Positions 15,391 through 24,100 of a DNA stretch of 58,734 nt are shown one piece after another; the stretch's first letter is position 1, and each line of letters opens with the position of its first letter. The position numbers and the translations under genes are program-made. The notes under the pieces are model-generated. The model was not told the origin of the DNA. It ran no database searches and was given only the letters and a program-made list of their open reading frames with translations. The stretch comes from DASPJR01 sp035628505 (GTDB lineage Bacteria > Planctomycetota > SZUA-567 > H5-PLA8): the NCBI GenBank assembly GCA_035628505.1, contig DASPJR010000055.1, positions 1 through 58,734 on the forward strand. Reading direction: 5' to 3'.

Positions 15391-16631
15391 CGGCCGCTTA
15401 CGCGCTGATTTTTTTCGTCTTCGGTGCGCTGTTCGTCTGGCTGGGCGGTCCGTTCGGCAGCATGCCTGAATTCGGTATGACTTCAATTGTCGGCGTGATG
15501 CTCTTCGCCCTGGCGGGAGCACTCTTTACAACAAGGCATTCGCGTTCCTATCGCATCACACTCAACCGTCCCGGTTTTTTAAGCCTGAGTCTGATCGCTC
15601 TTTCAGCTGTCGTTCTGCTCGTGCTCGCAGTCGTGCTGCAGCGTCATGGGCCGTCTGCGGCCGTGTACGTTTTAATGGGGAAGACGCCCCCGGATTCGAT
15701 ACTCAACGGCGCCTACCGTGAAAAACTGCCGCTGCGGGCGCTGGTGCCGCCGCTGGTCGTCGCGATGCTGCTTTGCGCATGGCTGCTGGCGACGCTGCGG
15801 CGCAGAATCCTTCTTCCGCTGGGCGTCACCGGACTTGCAGTCGCCTTCACCGGAATATTTGAAACCCGGCACGTAATGGTCTGGGCGATACTTTATTTTC
15901 TGCTGCTGAAATATCTTTACATGCAGCAGTTCATCGCCCACCTGCGCTCGATGGGGTTGCGCCGCCTGCTCATCCCAGCCGCCATGCTTATCTTCTGCTT
16001 CAGCGTGTTCGTCGCCTTTGGCAATGCGCGCAGCGGATTGACATCCGCCGATTCGGAGCGCTTCGCCGAAGCCATGGCACTCGAACCGCCCTATACACAG
16101 CTTCCCATGAACGGCGTCTGGGTGGTGATTTACGGCTTCGGCGGATTTGCGCGCGGTATTGCCAATGCGCCGTACGTTCCGGTGGTCACATTCAATCCGC
16201 CTGAGAAAATCTTGCCGGGCCCCATGCAATTTCTTGTGACTTCCGGCCACATCAATCTGCCCGGGTTCGGCTCCACACGTTTTTCAGCGCAGGGCTACGC
16301 GCTGGATGCCTGGCACACGTACGGACTTTATTTCGGGCTCATCGGCGCCGTCGTTTTCTTCGCCCTTTTCTTCCTGATCTATTACCTGATGGTCCGCTCG
16401 CTGGAGCGGCGGCTCGCGCGCGGGCAGGGATTTTCGTCGCTCGCGACCGCTTTCCTGCTCTGGCTGTCGATGCGCCTGGCGTTGCTTCCCGTGGGCGATT
16501 ATGTCTGCGACTTCGCGGCCTTGATGGAGCTCACCTTTCTTCTCGGACTGTTCTGGATCGCGCAGATCCGCATCGAGCCGCAAAGTGACGCCGCCGCGAA
16601 GACCGCTGCGCACGGAGCCGCTGCCGCATGA
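15387..16631 (+). CDS. Multi-pass membrane protein, Wzy-like polysaccharide polymerase candidate
   Basis: 414 residues with 10-11 hydrophobic segments and a larger soluble loop (about residues 215-310, containing NAPYVPVVTFNPPEKILPGP and GHINLPGFGS) on the likely periplasmic side. This is the topology of O-antigen repeat-unit polymerases, whose sequences are poorly conserved. Its place, between glycosyltransferases and in the same operon as a flippase, supports that role. ATG at 15387 overlaps the previous stop (ATGA) with GGAG upstream; the stop overlaps the next gene in the same way. The alternative is a second ligase, but the ligase-like protein at 17967 has a better match to that family. 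Confidence 0.72.
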   Translation: MTAAYALIFFVFGALFVWLGGPFGSMPEFGMTSIVGVMLFALAGALFTTRHSRSYRITLNRPGFLSLSLIALSAVVLLVLAVVLQRHGPSAAVYVLMGKTPPDSILNGAYREKLPLRALVPPLVVAMLLCAWLLATLRRRILLPLGVTGLAVAFTGIFETRHVMVWAILYFLLLKYLYMQQFIAHLRSMGLRRLLIPAAMLIFCFSVFVAFGNARSGLTSADSERFAEAMALEPPYTQLPMNGVWVVIYGFGGFARGIANAPYVPVVTFNPPEKILPGPMQFLVTSGHINLPGFGSTRFSAQGYALDAWHTYGLYFGLIGAVVFFALFFLIYYLMVRSLERRLARGQGFSSLATAFLLWLSMRLALLPVGDYVCDFAALMELTFLLGLFWIAQIRIEPQSDAAAKTAAHGAAAA

Positions 16632-17893
16632 GCGCGCCCACGGTTATCGTCCTCAACGACTTTGGCCACATCCAGGGCGGCGCAAGCCAGGTGGCGATTC
16701 AGAGCGCGCGGGCGCTCGCGAAGAGCGGCTGCCGCGTCATTTTTTTCTGCGCCGTCGAACCGATCGCGCCAGAGCTGGCGGATCCCGCCTCCGGTGTGCG
16801 CGTCGTCTGCACACGTCAGCCGGAGATCATCAAGCATCCCAGCCGCATGCAGGCGGCGTTTCAGGGACTCTGGAATTCACGCACGTCGGCGGCGCTCGAC
16901 GAGCTGCTGCGGGAGTTTTCTCCGCGTGACACCATCATCCATCTGCACGGCTGGACGAAGGCGCTCTCGTCGAGCGTCATCCGGCTCGCGGTGAAACGCG
17001 GTTTCCCGGTCGTGTGTACGATGCACGATTATTTCCTGTGCTGCCCCAATGGCGGCTTCTTCAATTTTCAGCGCAACGCAATCTGCAAGCTCGCGCCGCT
17101 TTCCGGCCGCTGCATTGCCGAGCACTGTGATGCGCGCAGCTATCCGCAGAAGCTCTGGCGCGTCGCTCGCCAGGCGGTTCAGAGCGGATGGGGAAAACTG
17201 CCTGGCGGCGTAACGCATTTCATTTCCGTCAGCCGTTTCAGTCAGAAACTGCTCGAGCCGCATCTGCCCGCAGGCGCGTCGTTCACGTTCGTTCAAAATC
17301 CTGTTGATGCGCGCAAGCAGCCCGCGGCGCCTGTCGCGGACAATTCCAGCTTCGTCGCCGTCGGACGCTTGAATCGCGAGAAAGGCGGGCTGCTTCTGGC
17401 AGAAGCGGCGGCGCAGGCGAAGGTGAGCGTCCTCTTTGTCGGCGAAGGCCCGGAGCGCGCGGAAATCGAGAAACTTCTCGGTCCGCAGTCGGTCACCGGC
17501 TGGCTTGAACGCAGCGCCGTTCACGAACGCATGCGCGGTGCGCGCGCGCTGATTCTTCCCTCTTTGTTGTACGAAACGCAGGGACTTGTCGTTCAGGAAG
17601 CCGCTGCTGTCGGCGTGCCGGCGATCGTGGCGGATACGTCGGCGGCGTGCGACCTGGTGGAGAACGGCGTGACCGGGCTTTGGTTCAAAGGCGGCGACCG
17701 CGAGGACCTGCAGCGTGCACTGCAGCGGATGCAGGATCGCGATCTGGCCGCGAAGCTCGGCGCGGCCGCGTACGAAAAATTCTGGAATGCCGCGCCCACG
17801 CCAGAACGGCACGCCAGCGAGCTGCGCGAGGTGTACGAGAAGGTTCTCTCGCAGCAATGCAGAGAAGCACGGCCGAGCCCGGTGGCTCACTGA
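16628..17893 (+). CDS. Glycosyltransferase family 4 protein
   Basis: 421 residues in the GT-B fold. Seen: GHIQGGASQVAIQSARALA (N-terminal acceptor domain), HLHGWTKALSSS, CTMHDYFLCCPNGGFFNFQ with several Cys residues, HFISVSRFSQ, FVAVGRLNREKGG at the start of the donor domain, VLFVGEGPERAEIEKL, and the nucleotide-sugar block PSLLYETQGLVVQEAAAVGVPAIV. It should act at the cytoplasmic membrane in repeat-unit assembly. The cluster CxxPNGGFFNFQR...C...C is common in a GT4 subgroup and may bind metal. It is translationally coupled to the polymerase-like gene (ATGA). The tail after residue 400 is unstructured. Confidence 0.9.
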   Translation: MSAPTVIVLNDFGHIQGGASQVAIQSARALAKSGCRVIFFCAVEPIAPELADPASGVRVVCTRQPEIIKHPSRMQAAFQGLWNSRTSAALDELLREFSPRDTIIHLHGWTKALSSSVIRLAVKRGFPVVCTMHDYFLCCPNGGFFNFQRNAICKLAPLSGRCIAEHCDARSYPQKLWRVARQAVQSGWGKLPGGVTHFISVSRFSQKLLEPHLPAGASFTFVQNPVDARKQPAAPVADNSSFVAVGRLNREKGGLLLAEAAAQAKVSVLFVGEGPERAEIEKLLGPQSVTGWLERSAVHERMRGARALILPSLLYETQGLVVQEAAAVGVPAIVADTSAACDLVENGVTGLWFKGGDREDLQRALQRMQDRDLAAKLGAAAYEKFWNAAPTPERHASELREVYEKVLSQQCREARPSPVAH

Positions 17894-17898
17894 CTCGG

Positions 17899-17926
17899 TT
17901 GAGTTGCGCGGCGGCTGCGGTACACT
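17899..17926 (+). promoter_or_regulatory. Sigma70-like promoter candidate before the ligase gene
   Basis: TTGAGT (17899-17904), 16 nt, TACACT (17921-17926), 40 nt upstream of the ATG at 17967. This is the only non-overlapping junction late in the operon, so a second transcription start here is reasonable. Confidence 0.4.
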
Positions 17927-17966
17927 CGCGCGCTCAAATCTTAAAACGACGGTGAAATAAAAAGCG

Positions 17967-19508
17967 ATGCTCTCGCCACGCTACAACTCCTGGGAATGGA
18001 AAGCAGCCGGACTGCTCAGCGGCGCGATGCTGCTGGCGTGGGTCGTCATACTGGCCATCGACATCAATCACCCGCCTGGTGTGCGCACGGCGCGAATGGC
18101 GGCGGCGCTGCTGGCGCTGGGCCTGGGCGCACTTGAATTTCTTCGGCCGGGCGCGGGCCTCACGGCATTCGTTTTCAGCTGGCCATTCATGCATCTGCTG
18201 CGGCACGGCCTGATGAGTTCGCTGAACACGCAGGCCTGGGGCGGCTTTCCGACGACCCTCGGACCGGCGGCGGCAGCGCTGGGAATTGCGTTCTGGCTGC
18301 GCACGAATGGCCGGCGCGACTTCCAATCGCCTCCTGCTCCCGCCGGCATGGCGTTCAGCGATTACGTCCGCGTGCTGCTCGCCGCCTTTGTGCTGATCTG
18401 GTGCCTCTCCGCAGTCGTGTCAGCGGCATGGCTGCTCGGGCCTTTTCAGCATCCCGGCTGGCACGTGGACGCGCTCGACGCGCGGCGCCTGTCGGCGCTG
18501 TCGGCGTTCTCTCCGGCCGCGCCGCTCGGCTCGGTGCTGCGCGTGATTCCCGAATTGCTGCTCGGGATTCTCCTGCTGAATTTTTATCTCGGCAATTCCA
18601 TGCGCCAGTGGCGCGATGATCCGGGCGCGCTGCTCTCGGCAGCACGCTACAGCGCGCTGCCGGCGGCCGGATTTCTCATCGCCGAAATGCTGCTGAAGTT
18701 TTCGTTTCCCTTCGATGAAAATCCGCCGTCGGGCTTGTTCACCAACCGAAACACCGCCGCGCCCGTGCTGATCGTGCTGGGTTTGCTTTATTTCTTTTCT
18801 GCGCGGCCGGAGGAGAAACGAAGCTGGCATTCGTTCGCGGGCGTGGGGTTGATTGCGCTGGCCTGCGTCATTCTCTCTCGCAACGGCGTTTTCATGGTGC
18901 TTGGACTTTTCTGGCTGCTGCTGTTTGCGCGGCCCACGCGGACGCGCCTGGCGCTCGGTATCGCCCTTCCGCTGCTCGCCATCGCAGCCGTTTATTTTGT
19001 TCCACTGCCGCGCTCGGAGACGCTGAAATCAGAATCGCTGCAGCGGCTGGTGCTCGGCATCGAGTACGTTCGCGCCGGCGACTGGGCCAACGCGACCAAT
19101 TATCGCACCGATCTCTACGTCGCAGCCGTTAAGACGTTCACGCTCTATCCAGTCCTTGGCTCGGGCCCGAGCACCTTCCCGATGCTGGTTCATCCCGGTG
19201 CGATGTTTGGTATCGACATCACGAAGAATCTCGCCTACATGGCCGCGCACTCGATGCCGCTGAACCAGCTTGCTGAAACCGGGCTGTTCGGATGTCTAAC
19301 ATGGCTGGCGCTGTGGATTGTGCTGCCGTTCGCGGCCATTCTCCGCTGGGGACGAAATGGCATCCCCGCGCTTGCAGCGTGTGTTTTCGGCATCGGCAAC
19401 ATTCTGGATACCAGCTGGCTGACGCCGGGAATCACCACGCTCGCGGTGCTGCTGCTGCTGTGGATGTGTTGCTACGAGGCAGCGGACGCGCCGCACACAC
19501 AACCGTAG
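17967..19508 (+). CDS. O-antigen ligase-like membrane protein (Wzy_C family)
   Basis: 513 residues with about 12 hydrophobic segments. The large loop between residues about 350 and 430 contains ETLKSESLQRLVLGIEYV, NYRTDLYVAAVKTF and LGSGPSTFPMLVHPG, followed by AHSMPLNQLAETGLFG; the pattern R...G...G and H(S/N)xxLQxLxExG is what defines the Wzy_C/WaaL domain. It should transfer the polymerised glycan to its acceptor, or itself polymerise, on the periplasmic side. It begins 73 bp after the last glycosyltransferase and has its own candidate promoter. The TAG stop at 19506-19508 is the first part of the palindromic GTAGC repeat at 19504, so the transcript end is likely shaped by that repeat. Confidence 0.85.
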   Translation: MLSPRYNSWEWKAAGLLSGAMLLAWVVILAIDINHPPGVRTARMAAALLALGLGALEFLRPGAGLTAFVFSWPFMHLLRHGLMSSLNTQAWGGFPTTLGPAAAALGIAFWLRTNGRRDFQSPPAPAGMAFSDYVRVLLAAFVLIWCLSAVVSAAWLLGPFQHPGWHVDALDARRLSALSAFSPAAPLGSVLRVIPELLLGILLLNFYLGNSMRQWRDDPGALLSAARYSALPAAGFLIAEMLLKFSFPFDENPPSGLFTNRNTAAPVLIVLGLLYFFSARPEEKRSWHSFAGVGLIALACVILSRNGVFMVLGLFWLLLFARPTRTRLALGIALPLLAIAAVYFVPLPRSETLKSESLQRLVLGIEYVRAGDWANATNYRTDLYVAAVKTFTLYPVLGSGPSTFPMLVHPGAMFGIDITKNLAYMAAHSMPLNQLAETGLFGCLTWLALWIVLPFAAILRWGRNGIPALAACVFGIGNILDTSWLTPGITTLAVLLLLWMCCYEAADAPHTQP

Positions 19509-19640
19509 CATGGGCGTCCCGCCCATGCCGCTGTTGGGATGTGCTCGCACTTCAGCCGGACGGACCACAGACCTTTTCCGCCGCTCCAGCGGACCAATCT
19601 ATCAGGCAGTGCGGGACACGGGCGGGACGCCCGTGCTACG
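19504..19640. repeat. GTAGCATGGGCGTCC palindromic repeat between convergent genes
   Basis: CGTAGCATGGGCGTCCCGCC at the left is answered by its near complement ending in GGGCGGGACGCCCGTGCTACG at 19620-19640. Each arm is itself a small hairpin (GGGCGTCCCGCCC). The element separates the convergent ligase and gmd genes and overlaps the stop of the first, so it may serve as a bidirectional transcript-end structure. Related to the elements at 34367 and 53966. Confidence 0.8.
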
Positions 19641-19643
19641 CAG

Positions 19644-20690
19644 TTAGTTCTGCGCCGAGCCGCGTGCCGCGACGACGTGGCCCGCGCTTTTGAGCGTCGC
19701 TTCCTGGCGCGCGAGCTCCAGGTCGTGCTCGACCATCATCTTCACGAGCTCCTTGAAACTCACGTTCGGTTTCCAACCGAGCTTCGCGCGGGCTTTGCTC
19801 GCATCGCCGAGCAGATGATCGACTTCGGCGGGGCGGAAGTAGCGCTTGTCGATGACGATGAAGTCATCCGGGTTCAGGTTCAGCAGGCCGAAGGCTTCTT
19901 CGGCAAACTGCCGCACGGAATACGATTCGCCGGAGGCGATGACATAATCGTCGGGCGCGGGCTGCTGCAGCATCATCCACATCGCCTGCACGTAATCGCC
20001 GGCGAAACCCCAGTCGCGCCTGGCGTCGAGATTGCCCAGATAAACTTTTTTCTGCAGGCCCAGCTTGATGCGTCCGAGCGCGCGCGTGATCTTGCGCGTC
20101 ACGAACGTCTCTCCGCGTCGCGGTGATTCGTGATTGAAGAGGATGCCGTTGCAGACGAACAGGCCGTACGCTTCGCGGTAATTCACTCCGTACCAGTGCG
20201 CCGCGACTTTACTCACCGAGTACGGGCTGCGCGGATGAAACGGCGTATTCTCATTCTGCGGCGCGGGGGCCGAGCCGAACATCTCCGACGAGCCCGCCTG
20301 ATAAAATTTTATCTTCTTGCCGGTGAGATTCGTATGATCGCGGAGTGCTTCGAGCAAGCGCAGCGTGCCGAGGCCCACGACATCGGCGGTGTACTCCGGT
20401 TCATCGAACGAGACTTTGACGTGCGACTGCGCGCCGAGGTTGTAGATCTCGTCGGGCTGAACTTTCTCCAGCACGCGGCGCAGGCCGGTGCCGTCGCTCA
20501 GGTCGCCGTAATGCAGAAACAGCTTCGTTCCGGCGTTGTGCGGATCCTGGTAGATGTGATCGATGCGGTCGGTGTTGAACGTCGACGAGCGGCGCATCAG
20601 GCCGTGGATCTCGTAACCTTTGCTCAGCAGAAACTCAGCCAGGTACGATCCGTCCTGCCCGGTGATGCCTGAAATCAGTGCGCGCTTCAA
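19644..20690 (-). CDS. gmd: GDP-mannose 4,6-dehydratase
   Basis: 348 residues, the usual size. It dehydrates GDP-mannose to GDP-4-keto-6-deoxymannose, the precursor of fucose, rhamnose-type and perosamine sugars. Seen: the NADP-binding loop GITGQDGSYLAEFLLSKGYE, RRSSTFNTDRIDHIYQD typical of GMD, the catalytic YSVSK motif, GSSEMFG, LFNHESPRRGETFVTRKI and GLQKKVYLGNLDARRDWGFAGDYV. The start is a TTG at 20688-20690: the protein begins exactly at the family N-terminus there, AGGAGG lies about 4 nt upstream, and no ATG fits. It is convergent with the polysaccharide operon and probably has its own transcript. No GDP-fucose synthase is beside it. Confidence 0.95.
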   Translation of the reverse strand: MKRALISGITGQDGSYLAEFLLSKGYEIHGLMRRSSTFNTDRIDHIYQDPHNAGTKLFLHYGDLSDGTGLRRVLEKVQPDEIYNLGAQSHVKVSFDEPEYTADVVGLGTLRLLEALRDHTNLTGKKIKFYQAGSSEMFGSAPAPQNENTPFHPRSPYSVSKVAAHWYGVNYREAYGLFVCNGILFNHESPRRGETFVTRKITRALGRIKLGLQKKVYLGNLDARRDWGFAGDYVQAMWMMLQQPAPDDYVIASGESYSVRQFAEEAFGLLNLNPDDFIVIDKRYFRPAEVDHLLGDASKARAKLGWKPNVSFKELVKMMVEHDLELARQEATLKSAGHVVAARGSAQN

Positions 20691-20753
20691 GAGGCCTCCT
20701 GCGCGTGTAGAGATCTGGTGATGCGGCGTCTCTACTGCGCGCGGGGATTATAA

Positions 20754-21052
20754 TGCATGATGCATAATGCATAAACAGCAGACGCCGCACTTCCTTCTCC
20801 CCAGCGGGGGAGAAGGCCGACGTGAGCGGAGCGAACGCGGGATGAGGGGGCGACCGCTGCCCAACTGTGCGCGTCCGCTGAACAGAATTTGAGATGTGAA
20901 CTGCAAAGCTCGGAATTTGAATTGACGCGCCACCTGCAAACAACGCTAACCCCCTCACCCCGGACTCGCTGCGCTCGCTCGGCCCTCTCCCCCGTGGGGA
21001 GAGGGAATGTCTCGCGACATCTCGATGCTTTTCAAGCATCAAGCATCATGCA
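20754..21052. repeat. Compound inverted-repeat element upstream of the giant redox gene
   Basis: A 300-bp gene-free stretch. Outer parts: TGCATGATGCATAATGCAT on the left and CAAGCATCAAGCATCATGCA on the right. Inner arms: CTTCTCCCCAGCGGGGGAGAAGGCCG with GAGCGGAGCGAACGCGGGATGAGGGGG on the left, facing CCCCCTCACCCCGGACTCGCTGCGCTCGCTC with CCCTCTCCCCCGTGGGGAGAGGG on the right. Such C/T-rich palindromes recur at 28104, 30045 and 33506 in this window. It looks like a non-coding mobile or REP-type insertion. Confidence 0.7.
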
Positions 21053-21065
21053 TTACCCCCATCAC

Positions 21066-21080
21066 ATTTTGTCGCAAAAT
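21066..21080. promoter_or_regulatory. Perfect 15-nt inverted repeat, operator candidate
   Basis: ATTTTG-TCG-CAAAAT stands about 90 nt upstream of the start codon at 21169 in the only AT-rich patch of the region. It could be an operator or part of an upstream promoter element. No regulator can be named. Confidence 0.3.
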
Positions 21081-21168
21081 TTAACATAAAGTCTCCAATT
21101 CGGAGCGGCCTAAAGTGTACTAAGAGACGTGTCAGATCACGCGCTTTCAAGTGCTGGAGATTCTGCCT

Positions 21169-24100
21169 ATGCGCCGCCTTGCTCCTTTATCAGCAATCAT
21201 TCTCTGCCTCAGCTTCGCCCGCGCAGGTGAAACGTTTGAACTGAAAAAAGGCGATCACATCTGCCTGATCGGCAACGCGCTGCCCGAGCGCATGCAGCAC
21301 GATGGCTGGCTGGAGACGCTGCTGCAGGCGCGTTATCCCGAGCATGAACTCACGATCCGCAATCTCGGCTTCGCGGCCGACGAACTGGTCATCCGCCAGC
21401 GCGTGCAGGGCTTCGGCTCGCCCGAAGACTGGCTCACGCGCTGCAAGGCCGACGTCATCTTCGCGTTTTTCGGCTTCAACGAATCGTTCAAGGGCGAAGC
21501 AGGACTCGAGAAATTCAAAACCGATCTCGACGCCTTCATCAAGAAAACACTGGCCGGAAAATTCAACGGGCAGAGCGCGCCGCGGCTGGTGCTGTTTTCG
21601 CCGATCGCGTTTGAAAACACCAAGTCGCGCCATCTGCCCGACGGCAAGGAACACAACACGCGCCTGAAGCTCTACACGGACGCGATCGCGGCAGCCGCGA
21701 AAGCCAACAGCGTCACGTTCGTCGATCTCTTCACACCCACGGCGGCGCTCTACGAAAAAGCCAAGGAGCCGCTGACGATCAACGGCGTTCATCTGAAGGA
21801 ATCCGGAAACAAGGCGCTTGCCGAGATCATCGACACAGCGCTTTCCGGAAAAGCTCCCGCGTCCGGCAATCTTGAAAAGCTGCGCGCGGCCATTCTTGAG
21901 AAGAACTTTCAGTGGTTTTCGCGCTACCGCCCGACGGATGATTACAACATCTTCGGCGGCCGGAGTTCGTTGAAGTACGACGGCGTGAGCAACTACGACG
22001 TGCTCATGCGCGAAATGGCCATTCTCGAAGAGCTCACAGTCATCCGCGACAAGCGCATCTGGGCCGTGGCGCGCGGCGGCGATATGCAGATCGACGACAG
22101 CCAGACGCAGCCGTTCATCGCGGTGAAAACAAATAAGCCCGGCAAGAAGCCCGACGGCAGCTACGACTTCCTGTCGGGCGAAGATGCCATTTCTAAAATG
22201 AAGCTCGCCGAGGGGTTGAAAGTCAACCTCTTCGCTTCCGAAGAGATGTTTCCCGAGCTCGCCAATCCAGTGCAGATGGCCTTTGATACAAAGGGCCGGC
22301 TGTGGGTCGCGGCGTGGCCGAATTATCCGCACTGGAAACCCAAGACGCCCAAGAACGACAAGCTGCTGATCCTTGAAGACACCGACGGCGACGGCAAGGC
22401 GGACAAATGCAAAGTTTTCGCCGGAGATCTCGCCGATCCGACCGGCTTTGAGTTCTGGAACAACGGCGTGCTCGCTGCCATCGCGCCCGATCTCTTTTTC
22501 CTGAAAGACACCGACGGCGACGACAAGGCCGACTTCCGCGAGCGCGTTCTGCACGGCATCAGCTCGGGCGATTCGCATCACGCCGCCAACAGTTTCGTCA
22601 TCGATCCCGGTGGCGCGCTGCACTTCGGCGAAGGCGTCTTTCACCAGACGCAGATCGAATCGCCGTACGGTCCAATCCGCAATAACGACGCGTGCATGTG
22701 GCGCTTTGAGCCGCGCACGTTCAAGATCGAGCGCTATGTGCCGTACGGTTTTGCCAATCCGCACGGACGCGTCGTGGATTACTGGGGCCAGGATTTCGTC
22801 CACGACGGCACCGGCGCCAACCCCTATCACGCCGCGCTGATCTCCGGCTATCTGGATTCGCCCAAGAAACACAGCGGCGCGCCGCAGGTTTATCAGCAGC
22901 GCACGCGGCCCTGCCCGGGAACGGAGATTCTCTCGAGCCGCCATTTTCCCGAATCCATGCAGGGCAACCTGCTCGTCGCGAACGTGATCGGCTTCCAGGG
23001 CATCATGCAGTACAAGTTCTCGCCCGACGGCGCGAGCTTCACGGCCAAGGAAGGCGACGTGATCATCCAGTCCAGCGATCCGAACTTCCGGCCGTCGGAT
23101 ATCGAAATCGGCCCTGACGGCGCGATCTATTTCTGCGACTGGCACAAGCCGCTGATCGGGCACATGCAGCATCACATCCGCGATCCAAACCGCGACCAGA
23201 AGCACGGCCGCGTCTACCGCATCACCTCGTCACAGCCGCTGCTCAAGCCGGCGAAAATCGCCGGCGAGCCCATTGAAAAGCTGCTGGACCTGCTCAAGGA
23301 ACACGAAGACCGCACGCGCAATCGCGCGCGGCTGGAGCTCAGCGGGCGTGACAGCGAGCAGGTCGTGGCTGCCGCGGCAAAGTGGGTTGCGCAGCTCGAT
23401 AAGAACGATCCCAAGTACGAGCACCACCTGATGGAAGCGCTGTGGCTGCATCAGGCGCACAACATCGTCAACGGCGAGCTGCTGCGCAAAATGCTGCGTT
23501 CTCCCGACCACAACGCGCGCGCGGCAGCGACCCGCGTGCTGTGCTACTGGCGCGATCAGATCGGCGAGCCGCTTTATCTCCTGCGCGTGCAGGCCGAGGA
23601 CGAACACCCGCTCGTGCGCATGGAAGCCGTGCGCGCCTGCAGCTTCTTCAATAACGCCGAAGCGGCCGATATTGCGCTGCTGGCGCTGAAAAAGCCGATG
23701 GACAAGTATCTCTCGTACGTTTTTGGTGAGACAATGAAGCAGCTCACCCCTGTCTGGAGCGCCGCTGTCGCTAAGGGAGAGCAGCTCGCGAAAGGAAATC
23801 CCGCGGGCGCCGCGTACATCCTGGAAAAAGTCTCAACCGCCGATCTGCTGAAAATGGAGCGCAACGAGGCCGTTTATGGAGCGCTGCTGATCCGCCATGG
23901 TGTGCCGGAAAAAGCGCGCATCGAGGCGCTTGAGGCGGTCGCGAAGCAGAACAACACAACTTTCATCGCCGAGGTTCTCAATGCCATGGAACGCGCCGAG
24001 CGATCGGGCGGCTCGCATGCGGCGCATATCATCGATGACCTCGCGGCCATTCTTGCCACGCGCCCGAAGGCCGATCTGGCCGCCGCGCAAATCCGCATCA

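Noticed and set aside
21190..23205. 671-codon open frame on the minus strand
   Set aside because: Antisense to the giant exported redox protein; low-complexity translation, no ribosome site.
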